Assembly (NCBI GenBank): GCA_964436825.1
Contig: CAYTEO010000028.1
Span: forward strand, 1 to 35,368
DNA from: CAYTEO01 sp964436825
Lineage (GTDB): Bacteria > Krumholzibacteriota > Krumholzibacteriia > LZORAL124-64-63
Direction of reading: 5' to 3'
Length of the DNA stretch: 35,368 nucleotides
Below, in pieces: positions 5,986-13,699 of this stretch. The notes under the pieces were generated by a model. That model was given only the letters and a program-made list of their open reading frames with translations. It did no database searches and was not told the origin of the DNA. How positions within the stretch are numbered: position 1 is the stretch's first letter; each line of letters opens with the position of its first letter. The position numbers were made by a program, and so were the translations under genes.

Positions 5986-6924
5986 TCAGACTCCCTGGGC
6001 GTTCAGCCACCGTTCGCACTCGATGGCGGCCATGCAACCGCTGCCGGCGGCCGTGATGGCCTGGCGGTAGACGTGGTCCTGGACGTCGCCGGCGGCGAAG
6101 ACGCCGTCGACGCTCGTCGCCGTCGAGTCCGGCCTGGTGACCAGGTAGCCGTTCTCGTCGGTCTCGAGCTGCCCCTCCAGGAAGGCCGTGTTGGGGATGT
6201 GGCCGATGGCGATGAAGCAGCCTGTGACCGGCAGCTCGGACTCCTCGCCGGTACGGGTGTCCTCCAGGATCAGCTTGGTCAGCAGGCCGTTCTCCCCGGC
6301 GACGTACCGCTTGACGACCTTGTTCCAGGCGAACTCGATCCGGGGATTGGCCATGGCCCGCTCGGCCATGATCTTGCTGGCCCGCAACTGGTCGCGCCTG
6401 TGGACGACAGTGACCTTCTTGGCGAAGTTCGTCAGGTAGATGGCCTCCTCCATGGCCGTGTCGCCACCACCGATGATGGCCACCTCCTGGTCGCGGAAGA
6501 AGAAGCCGTCACAGGTGGCGCAGGCCGACAGGCCCTTGCCGTGGAACTTCTCCTCGTCGGGCAGGCCGAGCCAGCGGGCGGAACTGCCGGTGGCGATGAT
6601 CAGGGCGTCGGCCGTGTAGAGCTCGTCGCCGACGTGGACCCGGAAGGGGCGGGCGGAGAGGTTGACCCGCGTGACCGACTTGGTGACGATCCTGGCGCCG
6701 AACCGCGCCGCCTGGGCCCGGAACTTCTCGGTCAGCTCGGGGCCGGTGACCCCCTCGGGGAAACCGGGATAGTTCTCCACCTCGGTCGTGATCGTCAGCT
6801 GGCCGCCGGGCTGGTCGCCCTCGAAGACCAGCGGCGGCATGTTGGCGCGCCCCAGGTAGATGGCGGCGGTGAAGCCGGCGGGGCCGGAGCCGATGACGAT
6901 GACGCGCTGGTTGTGATCGGACAT
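5986..6924 (-). CDS. trxB: Thioredoxin reductase
   Basis: NADPH-dependent flavoenzyme that reduces thioredoxin in the cytosol. It has 312 residues, the usual low-molecular-weight TrxB size. The FAD motif is GSGPAGFTAA (12-21) and the redox disulfide is CATC (Cys135, Cys138) within ACATCDGFFF. The NADPH motif is GGGDTAMEEA (152-161) with HRRD (175-178), and the second FAD signature is GVFAAGDVQD followed by RQAITAAGSGCMAAIEC. I chose the ATG at 6924 because GGGAG precedes it and the FAD motif then falls at residue 12; the frame runs on upstream without homology. It is transcribed alone, divergently from rplU. NADPH supply could come from NfnAB encoded nearby, but that is only a positional suggestion. 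Confidence 0.96.
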   Translation of the reverse strand: MSDHNQRVIVIGSGPAGFTAAIYLGRANMPPLVFEGDQPGGQLTITTEVENYPGFPEGVTGPELTEKFRAQAARFGARIVTKSVTRVNLSARPFRVHVGDELYTADALIIATGSSARWLGLPDEEKFHGKGLSACATCDGFFFRDQEVAIIGGGDTAMEEAIYLTNFAKKVTVVHRRDQLRASKIMAERAMANPRIEFAWNKVVKRYVAGENGLLTKLILEDTRTGEESELPVTGCFIAIGHIPNTAFLEGQLETDENGYLVTRPDSTATSVDGVFAAGDVQDHVYRQAITAAGSGCMAAIECERWLNAQGV

Positions 6925-6976
6925 GTTCGCTTCTCCCGTTTCCGTGTGTGGTCGTACATCGTGAGCTCGGTCACCC

Positions 6977-7005
6977 AATCTCGTTCCGGTGTGCGGAGGT
7001 GTCAA
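6977..7005 (-). promoter_or_regulatory. Possible sigma70-type promoter of trxB
   Basis: On the minus strand, TTGACA (7005-7000, perfect -35), 17-base spacer, then GAGATT (6982-6977), which keeps the key A at position 2 and T at position 6 of the -10 but matches only 3 of 6. The start would lie about 50 bases upstream of the trxB ATG. Confidence 0.45.
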
Positions 7006-7029
7006 CAGACGGGAATGTGGAACAGGACC

Positions 7030-7059
7030 TTGACGTGGCGGGGGTCCTGGTTTTATTAT
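7030..7059 (+). promoter_or_regulatory. Predicted sigma70-type promoter of rplU-rpmA
   Basis: TTGACG (7030-7035), 18-base spacer, TATTAT (7054-7059). Each hexamer matches consensus at 5 of 6. This is the strongest promoter-like sequence in the window, fitting a ribosomal protein operon. The predicted start near 7066 gives a leader of about 64 bases. Confidence 0.7.
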
Positions 7060-7067
7060 GCGTAGTT

Positions 7068-7097
7068 CCGGGCGGTGCCGGCGGCGGTGCCGCCCGG
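7068..7097 (+). promoter_or_regulatory. Leader hairpin of rplU-rpmA
   Basis: CCGGGCGG (7068-7075) and CCGCCCGG (7090-7097) form a perfect 8-bp stem at the very 5' end of the predicted transcript. The region also contains GGCGGTGCC twice in direct repeat (7071-7079 and 7082-7090). Ribosomal protein operons often carry such leaders for autoregulation; binding by L21 is a guess. Confidence 0.35.
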
Positions 7098-7129
7098 GCC
7101 ATGACACCCAGCACGGGAGACGACCAGAG

Positions 7130-7441
7130 ATGTACGCGATCGTCAACATCGGCAGCCGGCAGTTCCGGGTCGAGCCCGAGATGACCCTCCAGGTCCCGCA
7201 GCTCGCGGCCGAGGAGGGGGCGACGGTGACCTTCGACCGGGTCCTGCTGGTCAGTAACGGCAACGAGACGCGGATCGGCACCCCCGTCGTCGACGGCACG
7301 ACCGTCAAGGCGGAGGTCGTGCGGCACGGCCGTGCCCCCAAGGTGCACGTCTTCAAGAAGCGGCGGCGCAAGAACTACCGGCGCAACCGGAGTCACCGCC
7401 AGCCGTTCACCGAGATCCGCATCACCGGGATCGACGCCTGA
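7130..7441 (+). CDS. rplU: 50S ribosomal protein L21
   Basis: L21 is a large-subunit protein that contacts 23S rRNA. The protein has 103 residues, the usual size, starting MYAIVNIGSRQFRVEPEM, a clear match to the YAIVxxGGKQYRV family start. The basic segment KKRRRKNYRRNRSHRQPFTEIRI is the conserved RNA-binding C-terminal region. I chose ATG 7130 because GGGAGA lies 9 bases upstream; the frame extends to an earlier ATG at 7058, but that one falls within the promoter. It is co-transcribed with rpmA (25-base gap), the almost universal rplU-rpmA pairing. In many bacteria obgE follows; here the operon ends at an intrinsic terminator and obgE is not in the window. Confidence 0.97.
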   Translation: MYAIVNIGSRQFRVEPEMTLQVPQLAAEEGATVTFDRVLLVSNGNETRIGTPVVDGTTVKAEVVRHGRAPKVHVFKKRRRKNYRRNRSHRQPFTEIRITGIDA

Positions 7442-7466
7442 CGGCGCAGACAGGGGAGAGCGAGCA

Positions 7467-7721
7467 ATGGCGCACAAGAAGGGTGTGGGAAGTTCCCGCA
7501 ACGGCCGCGACAGCAGGGCGCAGCGCCTGGGCGTGAAGCGGTTCGGCGGGCAGTACGTCACCGCCGGGACCATCCTGGTCCGGCAGCGGGGCACCAAGAT
7601 CCATCCCGGCGAGAACGTCGGCCGCGGCGGGGACGATACCTTGTTCGCCCTGACCGACGGCCGGGTCGTCTTCGGCCGCTACAACCGGAACCGGAAGAAG
7701 GTCAGTGTGCAGCCGGTCTGA
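7467..7721 (+). CDS. rpmA: 50S ribosomal protein L27
   Basis: L27 is a large-subunit protein whose N-terminus reaches the peptidyl-transferase centre. It has 84 residues starting MAHKKGVGSSRNGRDS, the canonical L27 start after processing-free initiation, so there is no Firmicutes-type N-terminal cleavage extension. Also conserved are AQRLGVKRFGGQYVTAG and RQRGTKIHPG. GGGGAGAG (7453-7460) is the ribosome site. It is the second and last gene of the rplU operon, followed by a strong terminator. Confidence 0.97.
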   Translation: MAHKKGVGSSRNGRDSRAQRLGVKRFGGQYVTAGTILVRQRGTKIHPGENVGRGGDDTLFALTDGRVVFGRYNRNRKKVSVQPV

Positions 7722-7749
7722 GCCCCGTGCCAGCGATGCTCCAGGGAGA

Positions 7750-7782
7750 CCCATCCCCTGCGGGATGGGCCTTCCTCTTTTT
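7750..7782 (+). terminator. Intrinsic terminator after rpmA
   Basis: Stem CCCATCCC (7750-7757), loop CTGC, GGGATGGG (7762-7769), then a T-rich tail CCTTCCTCTTTTT. This is the one textbook Rho-independent terminator in the window, and it separates the ribosomal operon from the long run starting at kdsB. Confidence 0.85.
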
Positions 7783-7826
7783 GGACCCGCGGTCCGTCGC
7801 ACCGTGGCGTCCGCGGAGGAGGACGG

Positions 7827-8561
7827 ATGAGCGGTGTGCTGGTCGTCATCCCGGCCCGCTACGGCTCGCGGCGCTTTCCCGGCAAGGCGCTGGCCGATCT
7901 CGGCGGCCGCCCCCTGGTGGTGCGGGTGGCCGAGGCGGCGGGCCGGATGCGCCGGGCCGACGCGATCGTCGTTGCCACCGATGACGAGCGGATCGCCGAC
8001 GCCGTCGCCGCGGCCGGCTTCGAGGCCTGCATGACCGGCGAGCACCCCAGCGGGACCGACCGCGTGGGGGAGGCGGTCGCCGGTCGCGACGCCCGGATCG
8101 TCCTCAATCTCCAGGGGGACGAACCGCTGCTCGACCCGGCCGACCTGGACGGACTGGTGGCGGCGCTGGAGACCGACCCCGCGGCGGGGATCGGCACCCT
8201 GGCCCATCCCCTGGCCGACGCGCGGGAGTGGCGGGACCCCGACGTCGTCAAGGTCCTGGTCTCCGGGCGGGGACGGGCCCTCTGGTTCTCGCGGCTGCCG
8301 CTGCCGGCCGTGCGGGACGGCGGCACCGAGGGCTGGCGGCTCGCCCGGCGCCACGTGGGGGTCTACGCCTACCGGCGCGACGCCCTGGACCGCTTCCTGG
8401 CCGCGCCGCCCACCCCGCTGGAGCGGGCGGAGAGCCTGGAACAGCTGCGGGCCCTGGAACTGGGGATCCCCATCGTCGTCGCCCCCTGCGGGCCGGCCCT
8501 GGGGGTCGATACGCCGGACGACCTGGAGCGCGTGCGGCGGCTCTGGGACCGGCGTGACTGA
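7827..8561 (+). CDS. kdsB: 3-deoxy-manno-octulosonate cytidylyltransferase (CMP-KDO synthetase)
   Basis: KdsB activates KDO with CTP to CMP-KDO, the donor used by WaaA to build the LPS inner core. It has 244 residues, the normal length. The nucleotide-binding start VVIPARYGSRRFPGKAL (residues 6-22) is diagnostic, followed by ATDDERI (50-56), HPSGTDR (73-79) and NLQGDEPLL (94-102). HVGVYAYRRDALDRF and ESLEQLRALELG are also family hallmarks. GGAGGAGG (7815-7822) precedes the ATG. It begins a same-strand run of twenty genes. It follows the rpmA terminator by about 45 bases with no clear promoter, so it may depend on read-through or on a promoter I cannot recognise. All four dedicated KDO-forming steps (kdsD, kdsA, kdsC, kdsB) lie within 5 kb. 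Confidence 0.97.
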   Translation: MSGVLVVIPARYGSRRFPGKALADLGGRPLVVRVAEAAGRMRRADAIVVATDDERIADAVAAAGFEACMTGEHPSGTDRVGEAVAGRDARIVLNLQGDEPLLDPADLDGLVAALETDPAAGIGTLAHPLADAREWRDPDVVKVLVSGRGRALWFSRLPLPAVRDGGTEGWRLARRHVGVYAYRRDALDRFLAAPPTPLERAESLEQLRALELGIPIVVAPCGPALGVDTPDDLERVRRLWDRRD

Positions 8562-8648
8562 GTTCTCCTTCCCTGCCGGGGGGCGATGACCTAACATGCG
8601 CCCCGTGCGGCGCGTCAACCGGAGCGAGCGAGGGAGGCTGACAGGACG

Positions 8649-10298
8649 ATGACCAAGTTCATCTTCGTCACCGGCGGGGTCGTCTCCGCCCTGGGCAAGG
8701 GGATCGCCACGGCCTCGCTGGGACGGCTGTTCAAGGCCCGGGGCCTCAGCGTCGTCCTGCAGAAGTTCGATCCCTACCTGAACGTCGATCCGGGCACGAT
8801 GAGCCCCTTCCAGCACGGCGAGGTCTTCGTCACCGACGACGGCGCCGAGGCCGACCTGGACCTGGGGCACTACGAGCGCTTCACCGACACGAACCTGAGC
8901 AAGCTGAACAACCTGACCAGCGGCCAGGTCTACGACACGATCCTGACCCGGGAGCGGCGCGGCGAGTACCTGGGCCGGACCGTCCAGGTCATCCCCCACG
9001 TCACCGACGAGATCAAGCGGCGCATCGCCCTGCCGGCCGAGCACGACGATGTCGACATCGTGCTGACCGAGATCGGTGGCACCGTCGGCGACTACGAGTC
9101 GCTGCCCTTCCTGGAGGCCATCCGCCAGTTCCGCCTCGAGCGGCCGGCCCGGGACACCTACGCCGTCCACCTGACCCTGGTGCCGTTCATCGCCGCGGCG
9201 GGGGAGATCAAGACCAAGCCCACGCAGCACTCGGTGCGGGAGCTGCGCAGCATCGGGATCCAGCCCGACATGCTCGTCTGCCGCAGCGAGGTGGAACTGC
9301 CGTCCGAGGCGCGCCGCAAGATCGCCCTGTTCTGCAACGTGCCGCCGGAGAACGTCATCACGGCCCCCGACGTGCCGACCATCTACCAGGTCCCCCTGGT
9401 CTTCCACGAGCAGGGGGTCGACGAGCTGATCTGCCGCCACCTGGAGCTGGAGACCCCGCCAGCCGACCTGGAGGCGTGGCGCCACATGGTGGGGGTCATC
9501 CTCAACCCGCCCGACACGGTCCGCATCGCGGTCGTCGGCAAGTACGTCGAGCTGCACGACGCCTACAAGAGCATCATCGAGGCGTTCGTCCACGCTGGGA
9601 TCAGCAACGGCGTCGCGGTGGAGAAGGTCTGGGTCGACTCCGAGACCCTGGAGGGGCGGGACGTCGGCGAGCAGAGGCTGCGCGAGACCTTCGCCGGCTG
9701 CCACGGGGTGCTCATCCCGGGCGGATTCGGCGACCGCGGCGTCCAGGGGAAGATCAACGCCGTCCGCTACGTGCGGGAGCAGGGGATCCCCTTCCTGGGC
9801 ATCTGCCTGGGCCTGCAGGTGGCGATGATCGAGATCGGCCGCGACGTCGTCGGCCTGCCCCTGGCCAACAGCAGCGAGTTCGATCCCGCCGCCGAGCACC
9901 AGGTCATCCACCTGATGCCCAGCCAGGTGGGCGTGGAGGACAAGGGGGGGACGATGCGCCTCGGGGCCTACCCCTGCCGTCTGGTCCCCGGCAGCCGGGC
10001 GGCCGCCATCTACGGTACCGACCGCATCAGCGAGCGTCACCGCCACCGCTACGAGGTCAACAACGCGTACCGGGAGCGGTTCGCCGCGGCGGGGGTCGTC
10101 TTCTCGGGACTCTCTCCCGACGGGGAGCTGGTGGAGATCGTCGAGCTGCCCGACCATCCCTTCTTCGTGGCGGTCCAGTTCCACCCGGAGCTGAAGTCGC
10201 GGCCCAACCGGCCCCACCCGCTGTTCGACCACTTCGTGGCGGCGGCCGTGGCCCACAAGCGCCGCGAACAGCGGGAACGCACGGAGGTGGAGGCGTGA
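8649..10298 (+). CDS. pyrG: CTP synthase
   Basis: PyrG makes CTP from UTP, ATP and glutamine. It has 549 residues. The amidoligase domain starts TKFIFVTGGVVSALGKGI, continues with KFDPYLNVDPGTMSPFQHGEV, and the linker leads into a class I glutamine amidotransferase with nucleophile Cys386 in LGICLGLQ and the His/Glu pair in QFHPELKSRP. The gene lies directly behind kdsB, whose product consumes CTP, a pairing common in LPS-making bacteria. An 87-base gap precedes it; TTCCCT-N17-TAACAT (8569-8597) is a weak promoter candidate. GGGAGG (8632-8637) and a nearer AGGA serve as ribosome site. Its stop overlaps the kdsA GTG. Confidence 0.98.
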   Translation: MTKFIFVTGGVVSALGKGIATASLGRLFKARGLSVVLQKFDPYLNVDPGTMSPFQHGEVFVTDDGAEADLDLGHYERFTDTNLSKLNNLTSGQVYDTILTRERRGEYLGRTVQVIPHVTDEIKRRIALPAEHDDVDIVLTEIGGTVGDYESLPFLEAIRQFRLERPARDTYAVHLTLVPFIAAAGEIKTKPTQHSVRELRSIGIQPDMLVCRSEVELPSEARRKIALFCNVPPENVITAPDVPTIYQVPLVFHEQGVDELICRHLELETPPADLEAWRHMVGVILNPPDTVRIAVVGKYVELHDAYKSIIEAFVHAGISNGVAVEKVWVDSETLEGRDVGEQRLRETFAGCHGVLIPGGFGDRGVQGKINAVRYVREQGIPFLGICLGLQVAMIEIGRDVVGLPLANSSEFDPAAEHQVIHLMPSQVGVEDKGGTMRLGAYPCRLVPGSRAAAIYGTDRISERHRHRYEVNNAYRERFAAAGVVFSGLSPDGELVEIVELPDHPFFVAVQFHPELKSRPNRPHPLFDHFVAAAVAHKRREQRERTEVEA

Positions 10299-11137
10299 AC
10301 GGGACGCCGGTGAGGGAGGTCGTCGTCGGGGGACACCCCGTCGGTCCAGGGCGGCCGCTGCTGGTCATCGCCGGCCCCTGCGTCCTGGAGGAGCCCGACG
10401 AGATGCTCCGGCTGGCCGGCGAGATCGCCGACGTCTGCCGCCGGCTCGGCCTGCCCTACTGCTTCAAGGCCAGCTACCTGAAGGACAACCGGACCAGCGG
10501 TGCCTCCTACCGTGGTCCCGGCCTGGAGGAGGGGCTGCGGCTGCTGGAACGGATCGGGCGGGAGCACGGCGTACCCCTGCTGACCGACATCCACCATCCC
10601 GAGGAGGCGGCCGCCGCGGCGGAGGTCGTCGACGTGCTGCAGGTCCCGGCCTTCCTCTGCCGGCAGACCTCCCTGCTGGAGGCGGCCGGGCGCACCGGCC
10701 GGGTCGTCAACGTCAAGAAGGGACAGTTCCTGGCGGCGGCCGACATGGCCCACGTGGCCGGCAAGCTGCGGGCCGTCGGCGGCGAGCAGGTCCTGGCCAC
10801 CGAGCGCGGCAGCTTCTTCGGCTACCGCGACCTGGTCGTCGACTTCCGTTCCGTCCAGGTCATGCACGGGATCGGCCTGCCGGTCGTCTTCGACGCGACC
10901 CACTCGGTCCAGTCGCCCGGCAGCGGCGGCGGGGTCACCGGCGGGCGGCCCGAACTGGTGCCGCTGCTGGTCCGCTGCGGCATGGCCGCGGGAGCGGACG
11001 CCCTCTTCCTGGAGACCCACCCCGAGCCGGCCCGCGCCCTCAGCGACGCCGGCAGCCAGCTCCCGCTGGAGCGCCTGGCCGGCGTCCTGGAGACGGCGCG
11101 GCGCTTCCGGGACCTCTACCTGGAGGTGACGACGTGA
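10295..11137 (+). CDS. kdsA: 3-deoxy-8-phosphooctulonate synthase (KDO-8-P synthase)
   Basis: KdsA condenses arabinose-5-phosphate with phosphoenolpyruvate to KDO-8-phosphate in the cytosol. It has 280 residues. Seen motifs are VIAGPCVLEE (24-33), FKASYLKDNRTS (57-68), LLTDIHHPEEA, QVPAFLCRQTSLL, VNVKKGQFLA, and the C-terminal FDATHSVQSPG and LFLETHPEPARALSDAGSQLPL. Cys29 in AGPC corresponds to the metal ligand of the metal-dependent class (Aquifex type), where E. coli KdsA has Asn, so this is probably a metal-dependent enzyme. The start is GTG 10295, overlapping the pyrG stop as GTGA, with GGAGG just upstream. The stop overlaps the kdsC GTG in the same way. Confidence 0.97.
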   Translation: MNGTPVREVVVGGHPVGPGRPLLVIAGPCVLEEPDEMLRLAGEIADVCRRLGLPYCFKASYLKDNRTSGASYRGPGLEEGLRLLERIGREHGVPLLTDIHHPEEAAAAAEVVDVLQVPAFLCRQTSLLEAAGRTGRVVNVKKGQFLAAADMAHVAGKLRAVGGEQVLATERGSFFGYRDLVVDFRSVQVMHGIGLPVVFDATHSVQSPGSGGGVTGGRPELVPLLVRCGMAAGADALFLETHPEPARALSDAGSQLPLERLAGVLETARRFRDLYLEVTT

Positions 11138-11760
11138 GCGGCGCCGCGAACCCCATCCCCGGCAAGGTCGCCCAGCAGCGCGAGGCGGTCCGCCGGCTGG
11201 GGCCCCAGTTGCGGAACCGGTTCGCCCGCGTCGAGCTGCTCGTCTTCGACTGTGACGGCGTGCTGACCGACGGGCTGCTCTACTACGACGCCGACGGTGA
11301 GCGTCTCAAGGCGTTCAGCGCCCGCGACGGGCTGGGCCTGGCCCTGCTGCGGGCGGCGGGCCTGAAGCTGGCCCTGCTGACGGGGCGCGACAGCGCCGTC
11401 GCTAGCCGCCGCGCCGCCGACCTGCGCTTCGACGCCGTCCTGCTCGGTCGTTTCGACAAGGCCGACGGCCTGCGGGAGATCACCGCGACCCTCGGGTGCG
11501 ACGCCGCCGCGACCCTCTACATGGGGGACGACCTGATCGACATCCCCGCCCTGGCGGCGTGCGGCGTGCCGGTGACGGTGGGCGAGGCACCCGACGCGGT
11601 CCGGGAGCGGGCCTGCTGGATCACCACCGCCCCGGCGGGCCACGGCGCCGTGCGGGAGGTGGCCGAGCTGGTCCTGCTGGCCCAGGGGAAGCTGGACGAG
11701 GCCTTCGCGCGCCTGACCGCGCCGCGGCAATCCCCCGTCGACAGGGAGCCGGAACGATGA
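11134..11760 (+). CDS. kdsC: KDO-8-phosphate phosphatase (HAD family, KdsC)
   Basis: KdsC removes the phosphate from KDO-8-P. This HAD phosphatase (208 residues) has the nucleophile motif DCDGVLTDG (Asp39 nucleophile, Asp41 acid/base), motif II LLTGRDS, the Lys in RFDKADGL and motif IV YMGDDLIDIPAL. The absence of a large cap domain fits the KdsC tetramer type. A 30-residue N-terminal extension precedes the catalytic start, slightly longer than E. coli KdsC. It uses a GTG start overlapping the kdsA stop, and its own stop overlaps the kdsD ATG, so kdsA-kdsC-kdsD are translationally coupled. A different HAD phosphatase is unlikely given the context. Confidence 0.94.
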   Translation: MSGAANPIPGKVAQQREAVRRLGPQLRNRFARVELLVFDCDGVLTDGLLYYDADGERLKAFSARDGLGLALLRAAGLKLALLTGRDSAVASRRAADLRFDAVLLGRFDKADGLREITATLGCDAAATLYMGDDLIDIPALAACGVPVTVGEAPDAVRERACWITTAPAGHGAVREVAELVLLAQGKLDEAFARLTAPRQSPVDREPER

Positions 11761-12758
11761 ACCCGCGTCCCCGCGAGCTGAGTGACGGCGAGATCCTGGC
11801 CCACGGACGCGGCACCATCGTCCAGGAGGCCGACGCCCTGCGCAGCCTGGCCGACCGGCTGGGCGACGGTTTCGTGCAGACCGTCCGCCTCCTGGCCGCC
11901 TGCCGGGGCCGGGCCCTGGTGACAGGCCTGGGCAAGTCGGGCCTGGTGGCCCGAAGGCTGGCGGCGGTCCTGACGGCCACCGGCACGCCGGCCCTGTTCA
12001 TCCATCCCGTCGAGGCGATCCACGGCGACCTGGGGATCGTCGGCGACGGGGACGTCCTGCTGGCCGTCTCCCGCAGCGGCAACAACCCTGAAGTATCCCA
12101 GCTGGTCGGCCTGGCCCGCTCGTTCGGCCTGTCGGTCGTCGCCGTCACCGGCAACCCCGACTCCGAGCTGGCCCGCCTGGGCGACGTCGTGCTCGACGTC
12201 GGGGTGGCGCGTGAGGCGTGTCCGCTGAACCTGACGCCCACGACGAGTGCCACCGCGGCCGCCGCCGTGGGCGACGCCGTGGCCCTGGCCCTGCTGACCA
12301 TGCGCGGCTTCACCCGCGACGACTTCGCCCACTTCCACCCTGGCGGCGTCCTGGGACGCTCCCTGCTGATGCGTGTCGCGGAGCTGATGCACGAGGGCGA
12401 AGAGCTGCCCCTGGTGCCCGAGACGGCCACGCTGCGCGACTGCCTGCCGGTCGTCGTCGCCAAGCGGCTCGGCTGCGCGTGCGTCATCGACGGGGACGGC
12501 CGGCTGGCGGGGCTGCTCGTCGACGGGGACATCAAGCGGATCCTGGTGGCCCATCCCGATCCCCTGGGCCGTCCCGTGGGCGAGCTGATGACCCGCTCGC
12601 CGGAGACGATCGCCCCCGACGAGCTCGTCGTCACGGCCCTGCGCCGGATGGAGCAGAGGCCGGAGGGGCCGATCACCCTGCTGGTCGTCGTCGACCAGGG
12701 GCACCGGCCGGTCGGGGTGCTCCACATCCACGACATCCTCAGGGCGGGGCTGTTCTGA
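11757..12758 (+). CDS. kdsD: Arabinose-5-phosphate isomerase (SIS + two CBS domains)
   Basis: KdsD converts ribulose-5-phosphate to arabinose-5-phosphate, the first committed KDO precursor. It has 333 residues. The SIS isomerase domain (about 35-180) shows TGLGKSGLVARRLAA (56-70), the metal/catalytic HG-D around 89-91 (IHGDLGIV) and VSRSGNN (104-110). PTTSATAAAAVGDAVA follows, then FHPGGVLGRSLL. Two CBS domains occupy about 210-265 and 272-330 and probably sense nucleotides or CMP-KDO. The order kdsA-kdsC-kdsD completes the pathway. ATG 11757 is in an ATGA overlap with kdsC. GutQ and KpsF are paralogues with the same activity; context favours the housekeeping enzyme. Confidence 0.96.
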   Translation: MNPRPRELSDGEILAHGRGTIVQEADALRSLADRLGDGFVQTVRLLAACRGRALVTGLGKSGLVARRLAAVLTATGTPALFIHPVEAIHGDLGIVGDGDVLLAVSRSGNNPEVSQLVGLARSFGLSVVAVTGNPDSELARLGDVVLDVGVAREACPLNLTPTTSATAAAAVGDAVALALLTMRGFTRDDFAHFHPGGVLGRSLLMRVAELMHEGEELPLVPETATLRDCLPVVVAKRLGCACVIDGDGRLAGLLVDGDIKRILVAHPDPLGRPVGELMTRSPETIAPDELVVTALRRMEQRPEGPITLLVVVDQGHRPVGVLHIHDILRAGLF

Positions 12759-12775
12759 CACGGGAGGTCGCTGCC

Positions 12776-13699
12776 ATGCCGGTGCGACGGCTGCCGTGGT
12801 GGCGTCGCCTGCGCCGCCGCGTCTATCATCTGCTGGCCGTCCTGGTCCTGGGGACGGTCAGGCGCCTGCCGGCCGCCTGGGGAAGGGCCCTCTGCCGCGG
12901 GGCGGCGACCCTGGCCTGGCGGGTCAGGCCGCGGGAAAGGGAGCTGGCCCGGCGCAACGTGGCCCATGTCTTTCCGCACTGGTCGCCCGGGCGGCAGCGC
13001 CGGCTGCTGCGTGAAGCCAGGACGTCCCTGGCCGACAATCTCCACGTGGCGCTGACCCTGCCGGCGCGGGTCCGGCGGGGACTGCCCGAGGTGGAGGGCG
13101 AGGCTGCCCTGGCCCGCCTGCGGGAGCTGCTGGCGCGGGGCCGCGGGGTCGTCATCCTGACCGGACACTTCAGCTGCTGGGAACTGCTGGGGGCCTGGCT
13201 GGCCCGGCGGCTGGGACGGCTGACCGTCGTCACCGGTACCATCCACAATCCCCCCGTCGATCGCCTCGTCAACGGCTGGCGCCGGGAGGCGGGATTGACG
13301 ACCGTTCCCCGGGGGGAGGGGCTTGCCCCCCTGCTGGCGGCCCTGCGGCGCGGCGAGGCGGTGGCCCTGCTGCCGGACCAGGCGCTGGCGGCCCCCTCGG
13401 CAATGGTGCCGTTCTGTGGCCGGCCCGCGCCGACGGTGACGGGACCGGCCCGGTTGGCCCTGGCGGCCGGTGCGCCCCTGCTGCCCATGGCCCTGGCGAA
13501 GCGGGACGGCGTGGCTGGCCTCTACGAGGTCGTCGCCCTGCCGCCGCTGGAACCGCGAGGGGACGGGCCGGACGACGTCTTGGAGTTGACCGGCCGGATC
13601 AACGCGGCGCTCTCGACCCTGCTGTTGCGGAACCCCGCGGAGTGGGTCTGGTTTCATGATCGATGGAGGCTGGATGATGCGAACCTGGCAGGACACTGA
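12776..13699 (+). CDS. Lysophospholipid/lipid A acyltransferase, LpxL/HtrB family
   Basis: A 307-residue member of the late lipid A acyltransferase family, which adds secondary acyl chains to KDO2-lipid IVA at the inner membrane. One hydrophobic N-terminal helix (VYHLLAVLVLGTVRRLP, about 16-32) anchors it. The catalytic HX4E motif is His131-Glu136 in TGHFSCWELLG. Later family blocks are VPRGEGLAPLLAALRRGEAVALLPDQ and the C-terminal NPAEWVWFHDRW. ATG 12776 has GGGAGG 8 bases upstream. It follows kdsD closely and overlaps lptC by 23 bases. Whether it acts as LpxL or LpxM, or on another lipid, cannot be told, so no symbol is given. Confidence 0.88.
   Translation: MPVRRLPWWRRLRRRVYHLLAVLVLGTVRRLPAAWGRALCRGAATLAWRVRPRERELARRNVAHVFPHWSPGRQRRLLREARTSLADNLHVALTLPARVRRGLPEVEGEAALARLRELLARGRGVVILTGHFSCWELLGAWLARRLGRLTVVTGTIHNPPVDRLVNGWRREAGLTTVPRGEGLAPLLAALRRGEAVALLPDQALAAPSAMVPFCGRPAPTVTGPARLALAAGAPLLPMALAKRDGVAGLYEVVALPPLEPRGDGPDDVLELTGRINAALSTLLLRNPAEWVWFHDRWRLDDANLAGH

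Noticed and set aside
7422..10256. A 944-codon minus-strand open frame opposite rpmA, kdsB and pyrG
   Set aside because: Its translation is low-complexity (Asp, Val, Gly, Arg, Gln) without any family motif, and the plus strand carries three certain genes. Long antisense frames are expected at about 70 % GC.
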